From: Crocodylus rhombifer
Taxonomy: Eukaryota; Chordata; Crocodylia; Crocodylidae
Reading direction: 5' to 3'
DNA length: 64,000 nt
NCBI GenBank assembly: GCA_038503035.1
Contig: JAVSML010024588.1
Coordinates: forward strand, 124,001 to 188,000
Shown: in pieces, positions 48,270 to 59,729 of the stretch
How the letters are laid out: each line of letters starts with the position of its first letter
Position numbering within the stretch: the first letter of the stretch is position 1
Notes under the pieces: generated by a model
Databases searched by the model: none
What the model saw: only the letters and a program-made list of their open reading frames with translations
Told to the model about the DNA's origin: nothing
Made by a program: the position numbers and the translations under genes

Positions 48270-48770
48270 GTTATTTTTTTAATTTCAGCCAGACAGGCAC
48301 ACTTTACCATACAACATACTATGCACAACATACCATAACCTAATTTTACATAAAAAAAAGGTGCCAAATTTCCAATATAGTCCTACTATTATCCATTCTG
48401 AACTGGTAAACAAGTTCATACATCTGTTAGTCTATGACAGATCAATAGCTACTGCTTCATGACAGATTCCATTTACCATTAACCACTGTCTCCCTCAACT
48501 AAGATGCAACCCAATACTATTTATGTTGTCATATTTATCTTTTCATTTGTGTTCATTAACAACATAATTGTATAACCCTGGAGACCTGAAACTTTTACAA
48601 CATAGACATATTTTAATTTATGTAATTTAACTTAATTTCTTTAATTTTAAGAAATCAAACACTGTGAAACTCAAATATGATTTCTTTGAATTAGAATTTA
48701 ATTGATTAGAACTCAGAAACTAATTTAAAAATCATCTTGAAAGTTCAAAATATTGTAGACTTATTTAGAA
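48270..48770. other. Unassigned AT-rich sequence
   Basis: No gene or repeat is recognised. Confidence 0.45.
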
Positions 48771-48775
48771 ATTAT

Positions 48776-49015
48776 GGCTACTTGTAGACATGGGGGAAAA
48801 AGAAATGGTGTTTTACTTTAAACTTGGCACCTTCCTGCGTCAAACCCAGCATATGCCCAGAAGAGGCAGCACATTAATTGCACCCGGTGTTCCCAACATC
48901 TGTATAAATAGGGCACTTTAGTAGGGATTTTTGCTGCTTTTCTCTACTAGCCAATTGAATCAGCTTGAGGTACCAAAAATCCCTGCTGAAGCACACAAGC
49001 TATACAGACACTGAA
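48776..49015. mobile_element. Possible MITE
   Basis: It begins gctacttgtagacatggggg. An internal hairpin pairs agtagggatttttg with caaaaatccctgct. The ends are only loosely related to the GTCTACA group, so the call is weak. Confidence 0.35.
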
Positions 49016-50545
49016 AAGCCAGGTCAAAGTAATGCTCTGCTGCTTCTGCTTTGGGGTTTTTTCCATATCTGTCAGCACCCTGCAAACATTCCTAAGGAAC
49101 TTTTCTGCTATGCTATTATTAATTTATACACTTTAACTAATTTATTCTGTGAGGAAAGGAAGTATTATTTTCCTCATTTTACAATGGAGAAAGATAAGAA
49201 CACCTTGTTCCTCCTGCAGTTCCCTGCCTCATTCACTACACTCTTTTTGTCTTCTACAACAAATGAGCCACAACAATATCCTCCTATTTGCCTTTTGGTT
49301 TCAACTCAAGCTATTTCCTTTTCTTTATTTTGATTGATTGGGATTCAGCTGGGGAGTAGTTGAACTGGATGTAGGAAGGGGGAGAATTTAATTGCCAAAT
49401 TCTAATAAGTCTCTACTAAGGATGTGTGAATTGTGATTTTTTAGAATTTTATAAATGTGTAAAACCTTTTAATGGGGACATTCCTACCTGATAAATTTCA
49501 AGACATAGGGGAACTGTAACTTCTAACCAAATAATTATAATTTGTTTTTAAAAGGGGCAGAGACATTTTTTTTTCCTCTAATTTTGTTCTTGGAAGCCAA
49601 CAAATTGCTCGTTGCTGAAACGTTTCCAAAAATATTCAGCCAGAGACAAGTAACAAAAATGTATTATTTTCACTGAACTACTGAAGTTGGCAGTGCAATA
49701 ATAAGTAACTGAAAGTGACTTATAATTTAGAGAAAGGCAATTCTGCCTATGTTTTATATTTATACACACACTCATATACTCATTTTGTGCATAGTGATCA
49801 TTTACTGGACCATATCGCTTTCCTGCATAGTCATGAACAACGGGTGTATTTAACAAGGTCACCATCAGTGTTTGCCCATGTACTTTCCTACTCATTACAC
49901 AAAGGGTGCAGACAGAAATTACAACTTTCACCTCATCTGGCCACAGAAAGCAGTCTAAGGCTGTGATCCAACACAAGTATGTGGCTGTAGACTTCTTTAA
50001 AAATGGCTGGTTGGGTGAAAATATGAACCCCCATTGCATGATCAGTCGGATGAAAACTTCTCAAAACACAGTGTCTTCTGTAGCTTCTGTCTGAGCTGCC
50101 TCCAAACTTAGAGCCATTTTCAGAATGGGAGGGGAGAAATAGAGTGGAGGGAGTTTGGTCTGGGGTGTTTTCAGCCCCAGCGCGAGGATAGGCCAGATGT
50201 ATTGGAGCCCCCAAAGAAGAAGGGCTCCCATTCACCCACTGTACCCTTCAGTGCTAGCTGGGAAGCCCTAGAATGAGCTACCCTTGTTCCCTTTTCCCCT
50301 TCCCAATCTGAAACAGGAACAGGCTGGGCAAGAGGAGGGGCTGTTACTAGGGGAGACCAACTGCACATTTACAGCCAGCAGCTAGATTCCCCTCCCCCAA
50401 CAGTGAAATCCAGTTTGATCCAGAGGATCACTGTAACTCAGAACACTTCCTGCAAATTGTTCAGTTACAGCAGAAAACTGGACTTCTGTCTGTGCCCAAA
50501 AGTTAGTTTTATTTCAAAGTTACCAATACTTTCTGAAACATATTA
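49016..50545. other. Unassigned sequence
   Basis: No gene or repeat family is recognised. Frames up to about 150 codons on the minus strand (49578-50039) show no domain. Confidence 0.45.
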
Positions 50546-50548
50546 GAT

Positions 50549-50960
50549 ATGTCTATATGTGCATTTGATCTGAGACCACTACTTGCAAGTAAACTGTCCA
50601 TCAGCCTCCACTATGTGGGCCATCTCTTTGGGGTGGGCAAGGCCACTGCCAAGCAGGCCATCCTGGAGGTATGTGGCAACCTTCAGAACATACTAGGGCA
50701 CACAGTGCTCCATGCCCATGACCCCCTGGTAGTGGTGGTGGGATTCTGTGCCCTGGGCTTCCCCCAGTGCATTGGGGCCCTGAACAGGACCCACATCCCT
50801 ATCACCTGTACACTCCACGGCAACTGCCCCTACTATTGCTAGAGGTGCTTTCACTTGGTTGTGCTCCAAGCCATTGACTACACAACCCATGTGTTCTGTG
50901 CCCTGGGAAGCATGATCCATCACTATGCAGGGAGGTGCGCACGCACACGCACACACATTT
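50549..50960 (+). pseudogene. PIF/Harbinger nuclease (HARBI1-like) fragment
   Basis: The frame reads SLHYVGHLFGVGKATAKQAI, LEVCGNLQNILG, VVVVGFCALGFPQCIGALNR and THIPITCTLHGNCPYY. It corresponds to the middle of Harbinger nucleases (IGHLFGVGKAT...GFP.C.GA.DGTHIPI...YYNRKG..S.VLQA), the DDE-type enzyme that cuts and rejoins the transposon. The first catalytic Asp (GAxDGTHI) is Asn (50783-50785). A TAG at 50840-50842 falls in the YYNRKG block, after which FHLVVLQAI continues in frame. The N-terminal third and the region beyond the third acidic residue are missing. The MITE-like word tgtctatatgtgcattt just upstream (50549-50566) may be its TIR. Confidence 0.75.
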
Positions 50961-51540
50961 ATAATATAGATGAAGAAAAATCAGATATTCATAGGATAAG
51001 ACAGACAGACAGCACACAATTTTTACATAGCTCTTAACACTTCTTGTTACTGAAGCAAACAAGCAAAGAAGGGCCAAGTGCACACATGCAACAGAGGGAA
51101 TAAAACACACAACACGAGTGACATACACATACAAACCTTTTGCAGCACAGAAAAGATTAATATGAAGCATGCTGGAGCCAGGTCTTCTGGCAGAGGAGAA
51201 AAAGGGGGTGGGAGAGAGCTAGAGCTGCAGCCCTCCCTTCCCCCCACCTCAAACATAGACACATTCTCTTCCCAAGCAGCCATGACATTTGTGCTGCCAG
51301 TGAAAGCAAGGAGGTGGGAGCAGTGTCTGCACCTGACATCCCTGCACCTACATCACCTCCCCTCAGTCCAGAAGTAGGCACCAGCAGTGGAATCACTGTC
51401 TCCTCCAACCCAATGTCATCTCTCAGCATGAGCCTCCCACTGCCAGAGGAGGAGCTGGAGCTGGAACCAGAAATGCTGAGCACTCTGGCTCAAGCAATTC
51501 TGGGGACTGAGGGGGAATGAGAATTTGTGCTTCACACCCC
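50961..51540. other. Linker between Harbinger and hAT remnants
   Basis: It contains short cacaca tracts (50940-50957). A forward Ser/Pro/Glu-rich frame (51314-51520: APTSPPLSPEVGTSSG, LPLPEEELELEPEMLS) ends in its own stop. It could be the N-terminal disordered part of either transposon's protein. I could not decide which. Confidence 0.4.
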
Positions 51541-53315
51541 TCAAATGTCCCCTAGACCCAGGTCTCCTCTGAGAGCAGCACCTTGGAGGAGGCTGAGGTT
51601 ATGGAAGCAAGTGGCTCAGCTGAGGCAGGTCCTTCTGTTGTTGAGCCTCAGCCTGCTGAGGAGTGGGATAAGGCAGGATCCTCACCCTCAAACCAGAAGT
51701 GAGTGAGTAGTGTAGTGTGGGAGAATTTTGAGCTGGCAGATGATCCCAGGTTTGCCATCTGCCAGCACTGCCGAAGGCAAATGAGCCCCAGCAAGGATGT
51801 GAGACACCTCTCTACCACAGCCATGCTGCTGCATCTGAGAAGGCACCACCCCCTTGCCCTTCTTCCTGCTCAGCCTGGCACCAGTGTGAGTGTGCCAAAA
51901 GGGAAGTCCCCCACTCACTCCAAAGCCCTCTTACACCCAAAGCAGAGGCAGGCCACCCTGGACCAGTGGGGGAAAGGAGGGCATGTTTCCAAGGTGAGCA
52001 AGATCACCCAGACCATTGGGGAGAAGTTTGCTCTGGATAGCCAGCCCTTCTCCCTAGTTAAGCAGCCAGGGTTCAAGTGTCCCATAGCACTTCTGGTCCC
52101 ATCTTACAAAGTGCCTGCACACGCTACCTTTAGCAGGACAGTGGTGCCCTCCCTTTATGAGGCATGCAGGGAGTATCAAGGGAGGAGCTGCTCAAGGCAG
52201 GGCTGCAGGTAGTCTTGCACTTCATTTCTGACATCTGGAGGAGCTGGGGTCGTGATCATGCCTACCTCTCCCTCATAGGACACTGGTGCAATCAGTCAGG
52301 CCATCAGTGGGCTCTACTGCAAGCCGAGGTGCTGGATGAGTCCCACACAGCAAGGGAGATCATGGGAGTCATGAACTGCATGGTGCAGGGACGCCTCATT
52401 GGGCAGACCGAGCTCACCCACAGATTCATGGTCACCGATAATGGGGTCAATATGGTGAAAGCTGTCTGTGATGCAAACTTTGTTGGCATCTGCTGTGTGG
52501 CACACAGGCTGCACCTCATAGTGAGGGATGCCTTGGAGGGGGACAGAGCTGCAGGTGAGGTGCCATCACCACTACTGCTACAAGCCAGCTGATTTTGAAA
52601 TGCAGGAAGGTGGCAGGCTACTTCCACCGCAGCATCAAGGAGGACAAGAGGCCGCCATCACCAGATGTTCAGGCACTGGTGAGGTGGCTGAAGGACGGCA
52701 TCAGGAGATGGCTGGATCCCTTGCAGTGAAGTACAATCTACATGATGGCAGGCACATGTGACCTAAGGATGAAGGGGAAATTGTGCACTGGCAGCACCAA
52801 AATCCTTCATCACTGGACACAGGTGCTGGTAAACAAAGTCAGGGAGATCAAATTGCAGAGGCAAGGGGATGTGGAAGAGGGAGATACACTTTCCCATGCC
52901 AGCACTCCCAGCACCAGCACCAGGCAGTCTCATCCACAGCAGCCACTGCCAATATGGGCCATGGGCATGGCTTGAATGCTGGGGTCCAAATGCGCCAGAT
53001 CCCAGCTTTGGGCAGGTCGCTCTGAGGCTTCAGTGGTGACCTATCTCACTGAGGATGTGGACCCACTGGAATGGAAACCCATTGGCCTACTGGGCAAGCC
53101 ATAGCCAGATGTGGCAGGATCTGGCCATGGTTGCCTGGCAACACCTGTCCTGTACACCAATCGGTGTTCCAAGCAAGAAGGTGTTCAGCATTTCTGGGGA
53201 TGTTGTGACATCCCACCATACCTCCTTGGATCCTGCTTTGGTGGAGCAACTGGTGTTCCTAAAGGTGAACCTCTGGCTGCTGGGGTTCTCCAAGCTCCAC
53301 CTACAGATGGACTAA
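51541..53315 (+). pseudogene. hAT transposase with BED zinc finger, broken
   Basis: An acidic leader (EEAEVMEASGSAEAGPSV) ends at a TGA (51700-51702). Then a BED finger: VVWENFELADDPRFAICQHC and HLSTTAMLLHLRRHHP. Next comes QATLDQWGKGG and ITQTIGEKFALDSQPFSLV. After a frameshift near 52180, the catalytic core keeps HFISDIWRS (Asp at 52230-52232), HAYLSL, MVTDNGVNMVKAV (Asp at 52437-52439) and a CVAHRLHLIV pair. A second shift near 52575 leads to KVAGYFHRSIKEDK, then probably a deletion of the middle (insertion-domain) part. The C-terminus (53055-53315) shows the hAT dimerisation region: PLAYWASHSQMWQDLAMVAW, VPSKKVFSISGDVV and SLDPALVEQLVFLKVNL. It is a ZBED-type relative and not a live host gene. 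Confidence 0.85.
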
Positions 53316-54115
53316 GTGCCAACCTCCTCACTCCATCTGCACCAATTTTATTTTTTCAGTTTTTTAAAAACCAAGTAATGTCGTGCTCTCAGTTGGAGGG
53401 AGCACTAGCTACATCACCAGCCTGCAGGGGAAGAACATGTCCCTGCTGAGCTCATTCCCCTGCCAGGACAAACTTGGAGGTATGGGACTGGGGCTATGGG
53501 GAAGGAGGAGGCCCCAGGTCCTGGGTATAACCACTAAAACTGCACCCTGCCAGGGTAGGAAGGCCTGGTGGGACTGCTGGTGGTGCGGCAGCCCCGTAAA
53601 GGCCAGGACCAACAATCCTTTGGTGAAAAGTGGGTTGGAGGTGCTATAACCACCAGCTAATACATAAAGTCCTGGCTGGAGAACATCCAGACCAATCACG
53701 GCTTTGACAGGCCTGATACTTGCTGGTTGCAGTGTAGTTGTGAGGCTCCCGGTGAGCTCAGCTTAGCTGCCCAGGATGTCAGCTTTTGCATTAAAAACCC
53801 CTTTGTCAAGTGAGGGAGTACCTGCAGTTGGTCCTGGATGGAAGGAATAGTAAAGAAGCCAGAGGCTGGCCTGGCATGCAATGCAGGCAAGAAAGCCAGT
53901 CAGTGAAAATGGAAATGGAGGTGTCAGGGGGTGAGGGACAGGGGCAAAAGGGGGATGTAGCAGCACAAGTAAAAGTGCAGAGGTTCCTGGGGTGTCAGAT
54001 GTCTGACAGGTCACAGTGTGCCAGAACTCCACTGTGTATATAGAGTCCATGAGTTTCTGTATCTACTACCTAGGAGGTTGATGAAGTACAGTTCATAGGC
54101 CCAGCTCTGAGACGT
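53316..54115. other. GC-rich flank of the hAT remnant, unassigned
   Basis: GC-rich sequence that may be the 3' non-coding part of the hAT element. No matching terminal inverted repeat was found with confidence. Confidence 0.35.
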
Positions 54116-54119
54116 GGTT

Positions 54120-54350
54120 TGCATGGTAATTTGTTCCCTCTCAGAATCAGGCCTGAGAGACTAGAGGCAGAGTGATTTTTTTTGGTGAGGAATGTGCCCC
54201 CACAAGTAGGTGGGTTTTCTTGTTTTTGATAGATTCTGGTGTGCAGTTTTTGGAGGTACTAGAGATAGTTGGCAGGTTTTGTGTTTTGAACTGTAGGAAG
54301 TTGGCTTCAGTTCTGGTGATGAGGTTAGGTGTTTGTTTGAATGTACAAAC
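54120..54350 (-). pseudogene. Penelope endonuclease fragment
   Basis: It shares with 47880-48010 the ordered words gagtgatt, cacaagtaggt, ttcttg, tttgatagattct and gtgcag. Minus frames include ESIKNKKTHL (compare ESIKDKN there) and VGAHSS (compare VGSHFS). It is a short decayed copy of the same GIY-YIG region, missing about 17 bp in the middle. Confidence 0.5.
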
Positions 54351-54354
54351 CACT

Positions 54355-54369
54355 AATATATATATATAT
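54355..54369. repeat. (AT)n microsatellite
   Basis: A short alternating AT tract. Confidence 0.8.
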
Positions 54370-54370
54370 T

Positions 54371-55424
54371 ACCTAAACACTGTCAATTTGTTACCTAAAT
54401 AATAGTATTTACATTAGAAAAGAGTACATTTTGTTCACTGACTATATAAAAGGAATTAAATGCATTTACATATTAACAGGGATTCTTTTTTCCCCCTCAC
54501 TGATACATGAATATTAACAGAGTTATGTACAGGATGCATGTGGATAGACAGGGATATATATAAATAAGTAGGGACAGTAATTGACATTCAGAACTGGGGT
54601 GAGTACTTTTTTTGTTTCAAACATTAGTTTGTTAGACTTCAATCTCTCCTAGACTAAAAGTCTATTATTTTCTGTGTAGGAAGTAGTAAAGTCTTGAATA
54701 AATTAGCTGCAATAAATGTATACAGCTTTATCTTGTGAGAACAAAAGAATTCTATTCTGAAATAAATAAAAAATTGGGATTCCTCTTTTTTGTTACTAGA
54801 AAAAAAGTGGGTAGACTAACTGAAAAAATTATATAGGAATGTACCAATTATGATGTTCTTAACTCTTGTGAAAATAAGAACCTCATAGGTCATAGCTGGA
54901 TCTAAACTAATGGTGGTAGTCTGTTATAATATCACTTGCTATTATATCAGCATGCGATGTCTGCCATAGATGAAAGTCAACTGGAGAATTTTACTTCTAA
55001 AAGTTTCAGTTCCTATATTTTGAACCAAAGAACCAATTTCTCTAATCAGGACAGTAATAGATACTTATCCTCTGTGGATGTAACACTGGAAAAAATTGTA
55101 ATATGTACTTAGTGGCTTAAGGGGTTATGATAGCGCTTTGTCTCTGTACTGCATGATGCACCTTATGAGGGTGCTTTATAATAGACTTAATTATATCATC
55201 TCATATTCTCCCCCAAAAGTTCCCTGACTCATTCAATTCCCACTTAATGATCATTTGCATTGTTTGATTCCTTCTCATACATTTTCTGTATGGCTCTATG
55301 TCTTACATACTGCATGCTATTTGAAACTCTGCTCTGAAGATGAAATTATTAATTTTTACGTTGACTTTTCCACAACACTTACGATTATTATATTTGAGTG
55401 CCTCACAAATATCAACCATGGCTC
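54371..55424. other. Unassigned AT-rich sequence
   Basis: No gene or repeat is recognised. Confidence 0.45.
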
Positions 55425-56045
55425 ATGGACAGAGGTGATATCTTTTATTAAACAAATAGGATTTTGGGAAAAAAAATTATTTATTTGCAAGCTTTCAAGC
55501 ACCTTCCTCAGGCATCAGAGAAAAGATTGTAAAAGTTCTCTTGGATAGAAATGGAAGTCCATATTTCATAGGATTTCACAGAGGAGTCAATAGACGGAAA
55601 AACTCTCATGGAAGATATAAAATTTTAGCCAATTTTTAAAATGAAATCTTCATATTTTCCCAAGCAGGAAATAGCTTGGACTACCTGAAACCTGAGCTCC
55701 TGCTCCTGCCTTTGTCTAAGGTAATTTACATCATCACTGCCTTCCAGGAGAGCTGAGTCTCCTTACCAACTAAGCACCACTTCCCAGAGGGTTTTTCTAT
55801 CTATTGACTCCTCTGTGAAATCCTATGAAATGTGAACTTTCATTTCTACCCAGGAGAACTTTTACAGTCTTTTCTCTGATGCCTGATGAAAGGTGTTTGT
55901 GCCTGAAAGCTTGCAATTAAATCATTTTCGAATTTTTTTTTGCAAAAATCTTGTTGGTCTAATAAAATATCTCACCTCTGTCCACAAGTCCTGATTGCAT
56001 TTTCCTCTAGTCCAATACAGCTACAACCTGGGCACATCACAAATA
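55425..56045. mobile_element. Two inverted Penelope pLTR-like arms
   Basis: 55430-55595 and 55800-56000 are inverted copies (about 165 bp alignable, roughly four fifths identical by eye). Shared words include ggacagaggtga, tttcataggatttcacagag, gcatcagagaaaag and gcaagctttca. The ends carry the aataaaagatatc-type words seen in the Penelope element at 46.7-48.3 kb, so these are probably its pLTRs head to head around 55600-55795. Non-coding. Confidence 0.65.
55875..55915 (+). ncRNA. Hammerhead-ribozyme-like core in pLTR (candidate)
   Basis: CTGATGA at 55883-55889, a short foldable stretch (aggtgtttgtgcct), then GAAA at 55905-55908. This has the order of the hammerhead catalytic core, and Penelope-like pLTRs are known to carry such ribozymes. 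The opposite arm has CTGAGGA (minus, 55511-55505) and GAAA (minus, 55496-55493) around a 3-bp stem. Activity is unknown. Confidence 0.4.
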
Positions 56046-57035
56046 TCAATGCATTTGTTTTTAATAGTACCCTTGTAAAATTACAAAACATGTATAAAGG
56101 GGTATATTTGTCATTGGGTGGGAGTAGGATAAAAAAAGAACAGGGTGTTGGTGTCAGGAATAATCTACTAGGAGGTTTTTCTGAATGGAATATCCTGAAA
56201 AAAAACAATGTCTACTCCTGAAGAAACAATAAAATGGTTCAAAGCAGAAGAGGTGAGTTCTTGAAACAGGGATTGGAAAGTCAAAGAAGCTCAAAGAGGT
56301 TGAGTGTTGATGCTTATGCGGCTTAAGAACGATTTGCAGAAATAGACTGGAAGACCCAGAGGTTCAAAGTAACAAGAGGAAACATAACATTTCGGGCAAT
56401 TACTCCCAATTTTATAGACTCTGTTTAAGATAGATTAGTATGGTCAAGCCAGAGGCCTATGCAAGCTCTATTCCTGTTTACTAATAGAACCTGATTTGCA
56501 TTGCTGTAGTTACTTCTAATTCAATTAAGTCACTCTAGTACTCATCCTGGGAGATGCATCCAATCCTTCATTGATGTTCAAGAGCCACAGAGCAGGGAAT
56601 AGGGGGATGCGGGGGAGAGGGGTGCTGAGCGACCCAGTGAGAGAGCAGTGGGGGAAGGTAAGCGAGTAAATCCCCATGAGAACATGAACTCATTTTAGCT
56701 TACAGGTAGAGACACAGAAAAAAAACAGGGCGCTTTGAAATAGAGATCTAGTCTTGAAATCAAATTAACCATAGGGTTCATGCTTAAAAAGCAGCCACAT
56801 GTGAGATTAGCTTAACAAAGTGCTCAAAGGAAAAGTATAAATGCTTGGTTCATTAATAAATATATAACAATAACATTACATTATTGCTTCCATTTTAAAA
56901 ATAGGAAATGAAGATGAAAAGAGATTATTCAGATATATCTGCAAATTGTTTGTGCACAATTTGAGGCACCTATATATATTTTGTAAAGTATTTAATATTA
57001 TGTTTCACTTTATGCAGCTTCTATTGGCTTCAGTG
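56046..57035. other. Unassigned sequence
   Basis: No gene or repeat family is recognised. A purine-rich patch lies near 56600-56660. Confidence 0.4.
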
Positions 57036-57086
57036 GGCATCTACATGGATAGTTACTTGCACCTAAACTTAATGTGCCTTTGCTTT

Positions 57087-57420
57087 AGGTGTGCATCTAC
57101 ACACAGACATGCTAATATGCATTAAAGTGCAGCTATACTAATAAGCATGAATGCGGTGTACATCCATTGACTCACACTGCACTAATGCACATTGAGCATC
57201 TACAATGTGATTTGATTGATGTGGTTGATGTGATTTATCTATGCCAGCTTAAATTTGGTACTTGCTTTAAGCAGGCATTAAATTTAGGTTGGATTAGCCT
57301 AAAATTGCCATTTTTAAGGTGCATTAAAGGTGCAGGTGTGTGGACATGTGTCCTTAATGTGCCTTAAAAATGGCAATTTTAGTCTAATGACACTTAAAAG
57401 GGCCATGTGTAGATAAGTCT
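57087..57420. mobile_element. MITE with 29-bp internal hairpin
   Basis: Ends aggtgtgcatctacacac and ccatgtgtagataagtct are inverted relatives. Near the right end, 57299-57327 pairs with 57354-57382 (27 of 29). The core is ctaaaattgccatttttaag. Non-coding. Confidence 0.7.
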
Positions 57421-57699
57421 AGTAAGAGCTGTAAGCATTGAACATTTTTTTTTCCAAATGGGACCCAAGTCAGGGACCCAAAAGAACATACAATTAGAGC
57501 CACTTTGAAAAACGTGGTTTAAGCAATTTGCCTGATATCACATTCTTTTATAAGACAGAAAAATAGAATCCAGTTTACTGGGTATTCAGTATTCAGTTTC
57601 TTTAACTATGACACCATCTTTTCTTTTCCTGCTTCCACAGCTTCATTTACTAACTTCCTAATTTTGAACCAAATGAATCTGTGGTTTCACAGAAAATTT

Positions 57700-58012
57700 A
57701 CAGGGGTCCCTTGCTCACTCCAGAAGTTGACTGGAAGTACCCCCCATGCTCCCATGGGATGCTTCATCCGCCCTACCATCTCAGCATTCATGAGGCCACA
57801 TCTGTTACCTTGAGGTATGTAGAAAAAACATACAAATCTGTGTCTATGGCCAAATCATCAAATCTCTCTGAATTGATTTGGAGGCTTCTGATTCAATTTG
57901 GAGAGATTAATAGGTCTCCTGATTGGATTCAGATTCAGAGATTCAGCCACTGAATCAGGCTGTATTTCCTCCAAATCAAATCAGCAACCAAAGCTTCGCA
58001 CGGCCCTAGTGG
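57700..58012 (-). mobile_element. GATTC-rich element, copy 4 (truncated)
   Basis: It ends aagcttcgcacggccctagt. Its reverse complement matches the left end and first 100 bp of the 14546 copy (word cagcctgattca...ctgaatctctgaatc). The 57690-57860 part matches 14990-15150. The left part is missing. Confidence 0.65.
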
Positions 58013-59381
58013 GCAAATAACAGGTATTGGTCCTTAGCTGCTGCTTTGTGGGAAATACACGTAAGAGAATGCCCCATAATTAGATTCTAGACATGGAAAA
58101 TGATAACAAATGTATAAAACTTGTGGAATCTAATTATTGGGGAGTCATCTTAAATTTGAAGTAATCCTTGGATTATAGTATAGTAATATAGATATATATT
58201 GGCTATATGAGTGTTGGTACTTTATTTCAAGACTACTTTTAAATTATCTTAGCTTTCCAACAAAGTTAACTCTGAAATGAACAAGAGGCATATGATTTTG
58301 ACCCAAATTTAAAAGTTCAGAGCTGAAAACCTGTGCAGTGAGACAATAACAGGCTACAGTAAAACATACACACATACTTTTAGGGGAAAAAAAATCCTTC
58401 CTTTTAGAGTAAAACTTTCAGACACGTTACTTAATCCTTACACCAGTTTATGTGGTTATCAGCCACATCAACATTCAATAATATTTCTCCTGATTTTCAT
58501 GAGGGTTACTGAGCTGAGCATGAGGTCTTCAATTTTTCCCATGTCTTCCCCAAACGATCATTCCCCTGGGAGATGTAGGAAAGAGTATAAACTGAGAAAA
58601 CCAGTACCAGAAACAACATTTTTTATTGCAATATGCAAAACAAAAGCACTAATAAGGCATCGGGGGGTTATTATGTGAATTGTAGAGCAGTTTTACAGTT
58701 TAGAAAGGTTACATTTTTTCATTATTTGGTACATTCTACAAAGAAAATTGTAGCAAATTATACATTAATGGCCACATTCTCTTCTCAGAGTGTCTACTAC
58801 ATATTCAGCACTAAATATGGACATTCACAATGATGCATGGATGAAATCAAATGTCCACACCAAAAAATTGTAAACAAAACTAAACAAAAATGCAACACTT
58901 TATATAGGAGATAAGAAAAATGCAATACAGATTACTAAGGAAAATTATATCCTGAATATTTCCAAGGACATCAAATTTTCTAATGCTATCATCATTTCTA
59001 GGGCTATATTCTACATTATAACAGAAGTGAAGAAGACATTCTTCACTGTGCTATCAGATACTAAACACATGGTAAGAACTTCTGACAGTGCAATCTTTGT
59101 CCAAATCTTAAATTGGCGACATAAAGGAGAAAGTATCTCATTTGTTTTTAAAGGTGCTTTCCAAAGGAAAGCACCCTTTTCCCATTCTAAATGTAGCGTT
59201 GGTTTATAAAATTTCTTGATATTGCTAAGGAAGATAAGAGCATAATTATTTTTCTTAGCAATATTAGATTGCCCAGCTACATTAGCAGGAGGCATAGGCA
59301 AAAGTTTCTTTTTCGTCTTTCTGATACTGCATAACAATTTAGAAATTAAAAACAAAGAAGTAAAAGGAAACAATGAGTACA
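58013..59381. other. Unassigned AT-rich sequence
   Basis: No gene is recognised. A 123-codon minus frame at 59011-59382 has no domain. Confidence 0.45.
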
Positions 59382-59729
59382 AGGGCCCACCTACACACTA
59401 CTCACACCTTAAGTAGTCTTCCACAATCTCCCAGCTGCAGGATGTGGGGAGCCCACCTGCAGCTGGGAGACTGTATCAGCTGCCCTGGCCTCCTAGCCAC
59501 AGAGGTGCTCCAAGGGTCCTTATGGTGGGTTAACCACAGCTGTATCTATCTTCCAGAAACAGGAGTGCCCTGTGCATTGCCATGGCTGGGTGATCACAGC
59601 AACTGCAGTCTCTCAGTTATGGGGGGACTTCATGTATACATGCATGTGCGGCATGGCAGGAGGTGTGATAGTGTGGAGCATGCATTAGAGACCATTGCAC
59701 CTTTACCTGCAGGTGTAGAGGGGGCCTAA
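59382..59729. mobile_element. MITE with CCACCTACAC/GTGTAGAGGG ends
   Basis: Left end aagggcccacctacacacta and right end gcaggtgtagagggggcct are inverted. An internal hairpin uses cccagctgca and tgcagctggg (59440-59480). Non-coding and GC-richer than its flanks. Confidence 0.7.

Noticed and set aside
49578..50039. 153-codon minus-strand frame
   Set aside because: No recognisable motif, unremarkable composition and no supporting context.
53316..54050. Possible right TIR of a 50.5-54.05 kb composite element (gtgtatatagagtcc)
   Set aside because: Only about 8 of 12 bases match the left word tgtctatatgtgc; too weak to claim.
59011..59382. 123-codon minus frame
   Set aside because: No domain found; the region has neither introns nor a poly-A tail to suggest a processed pseudogene.
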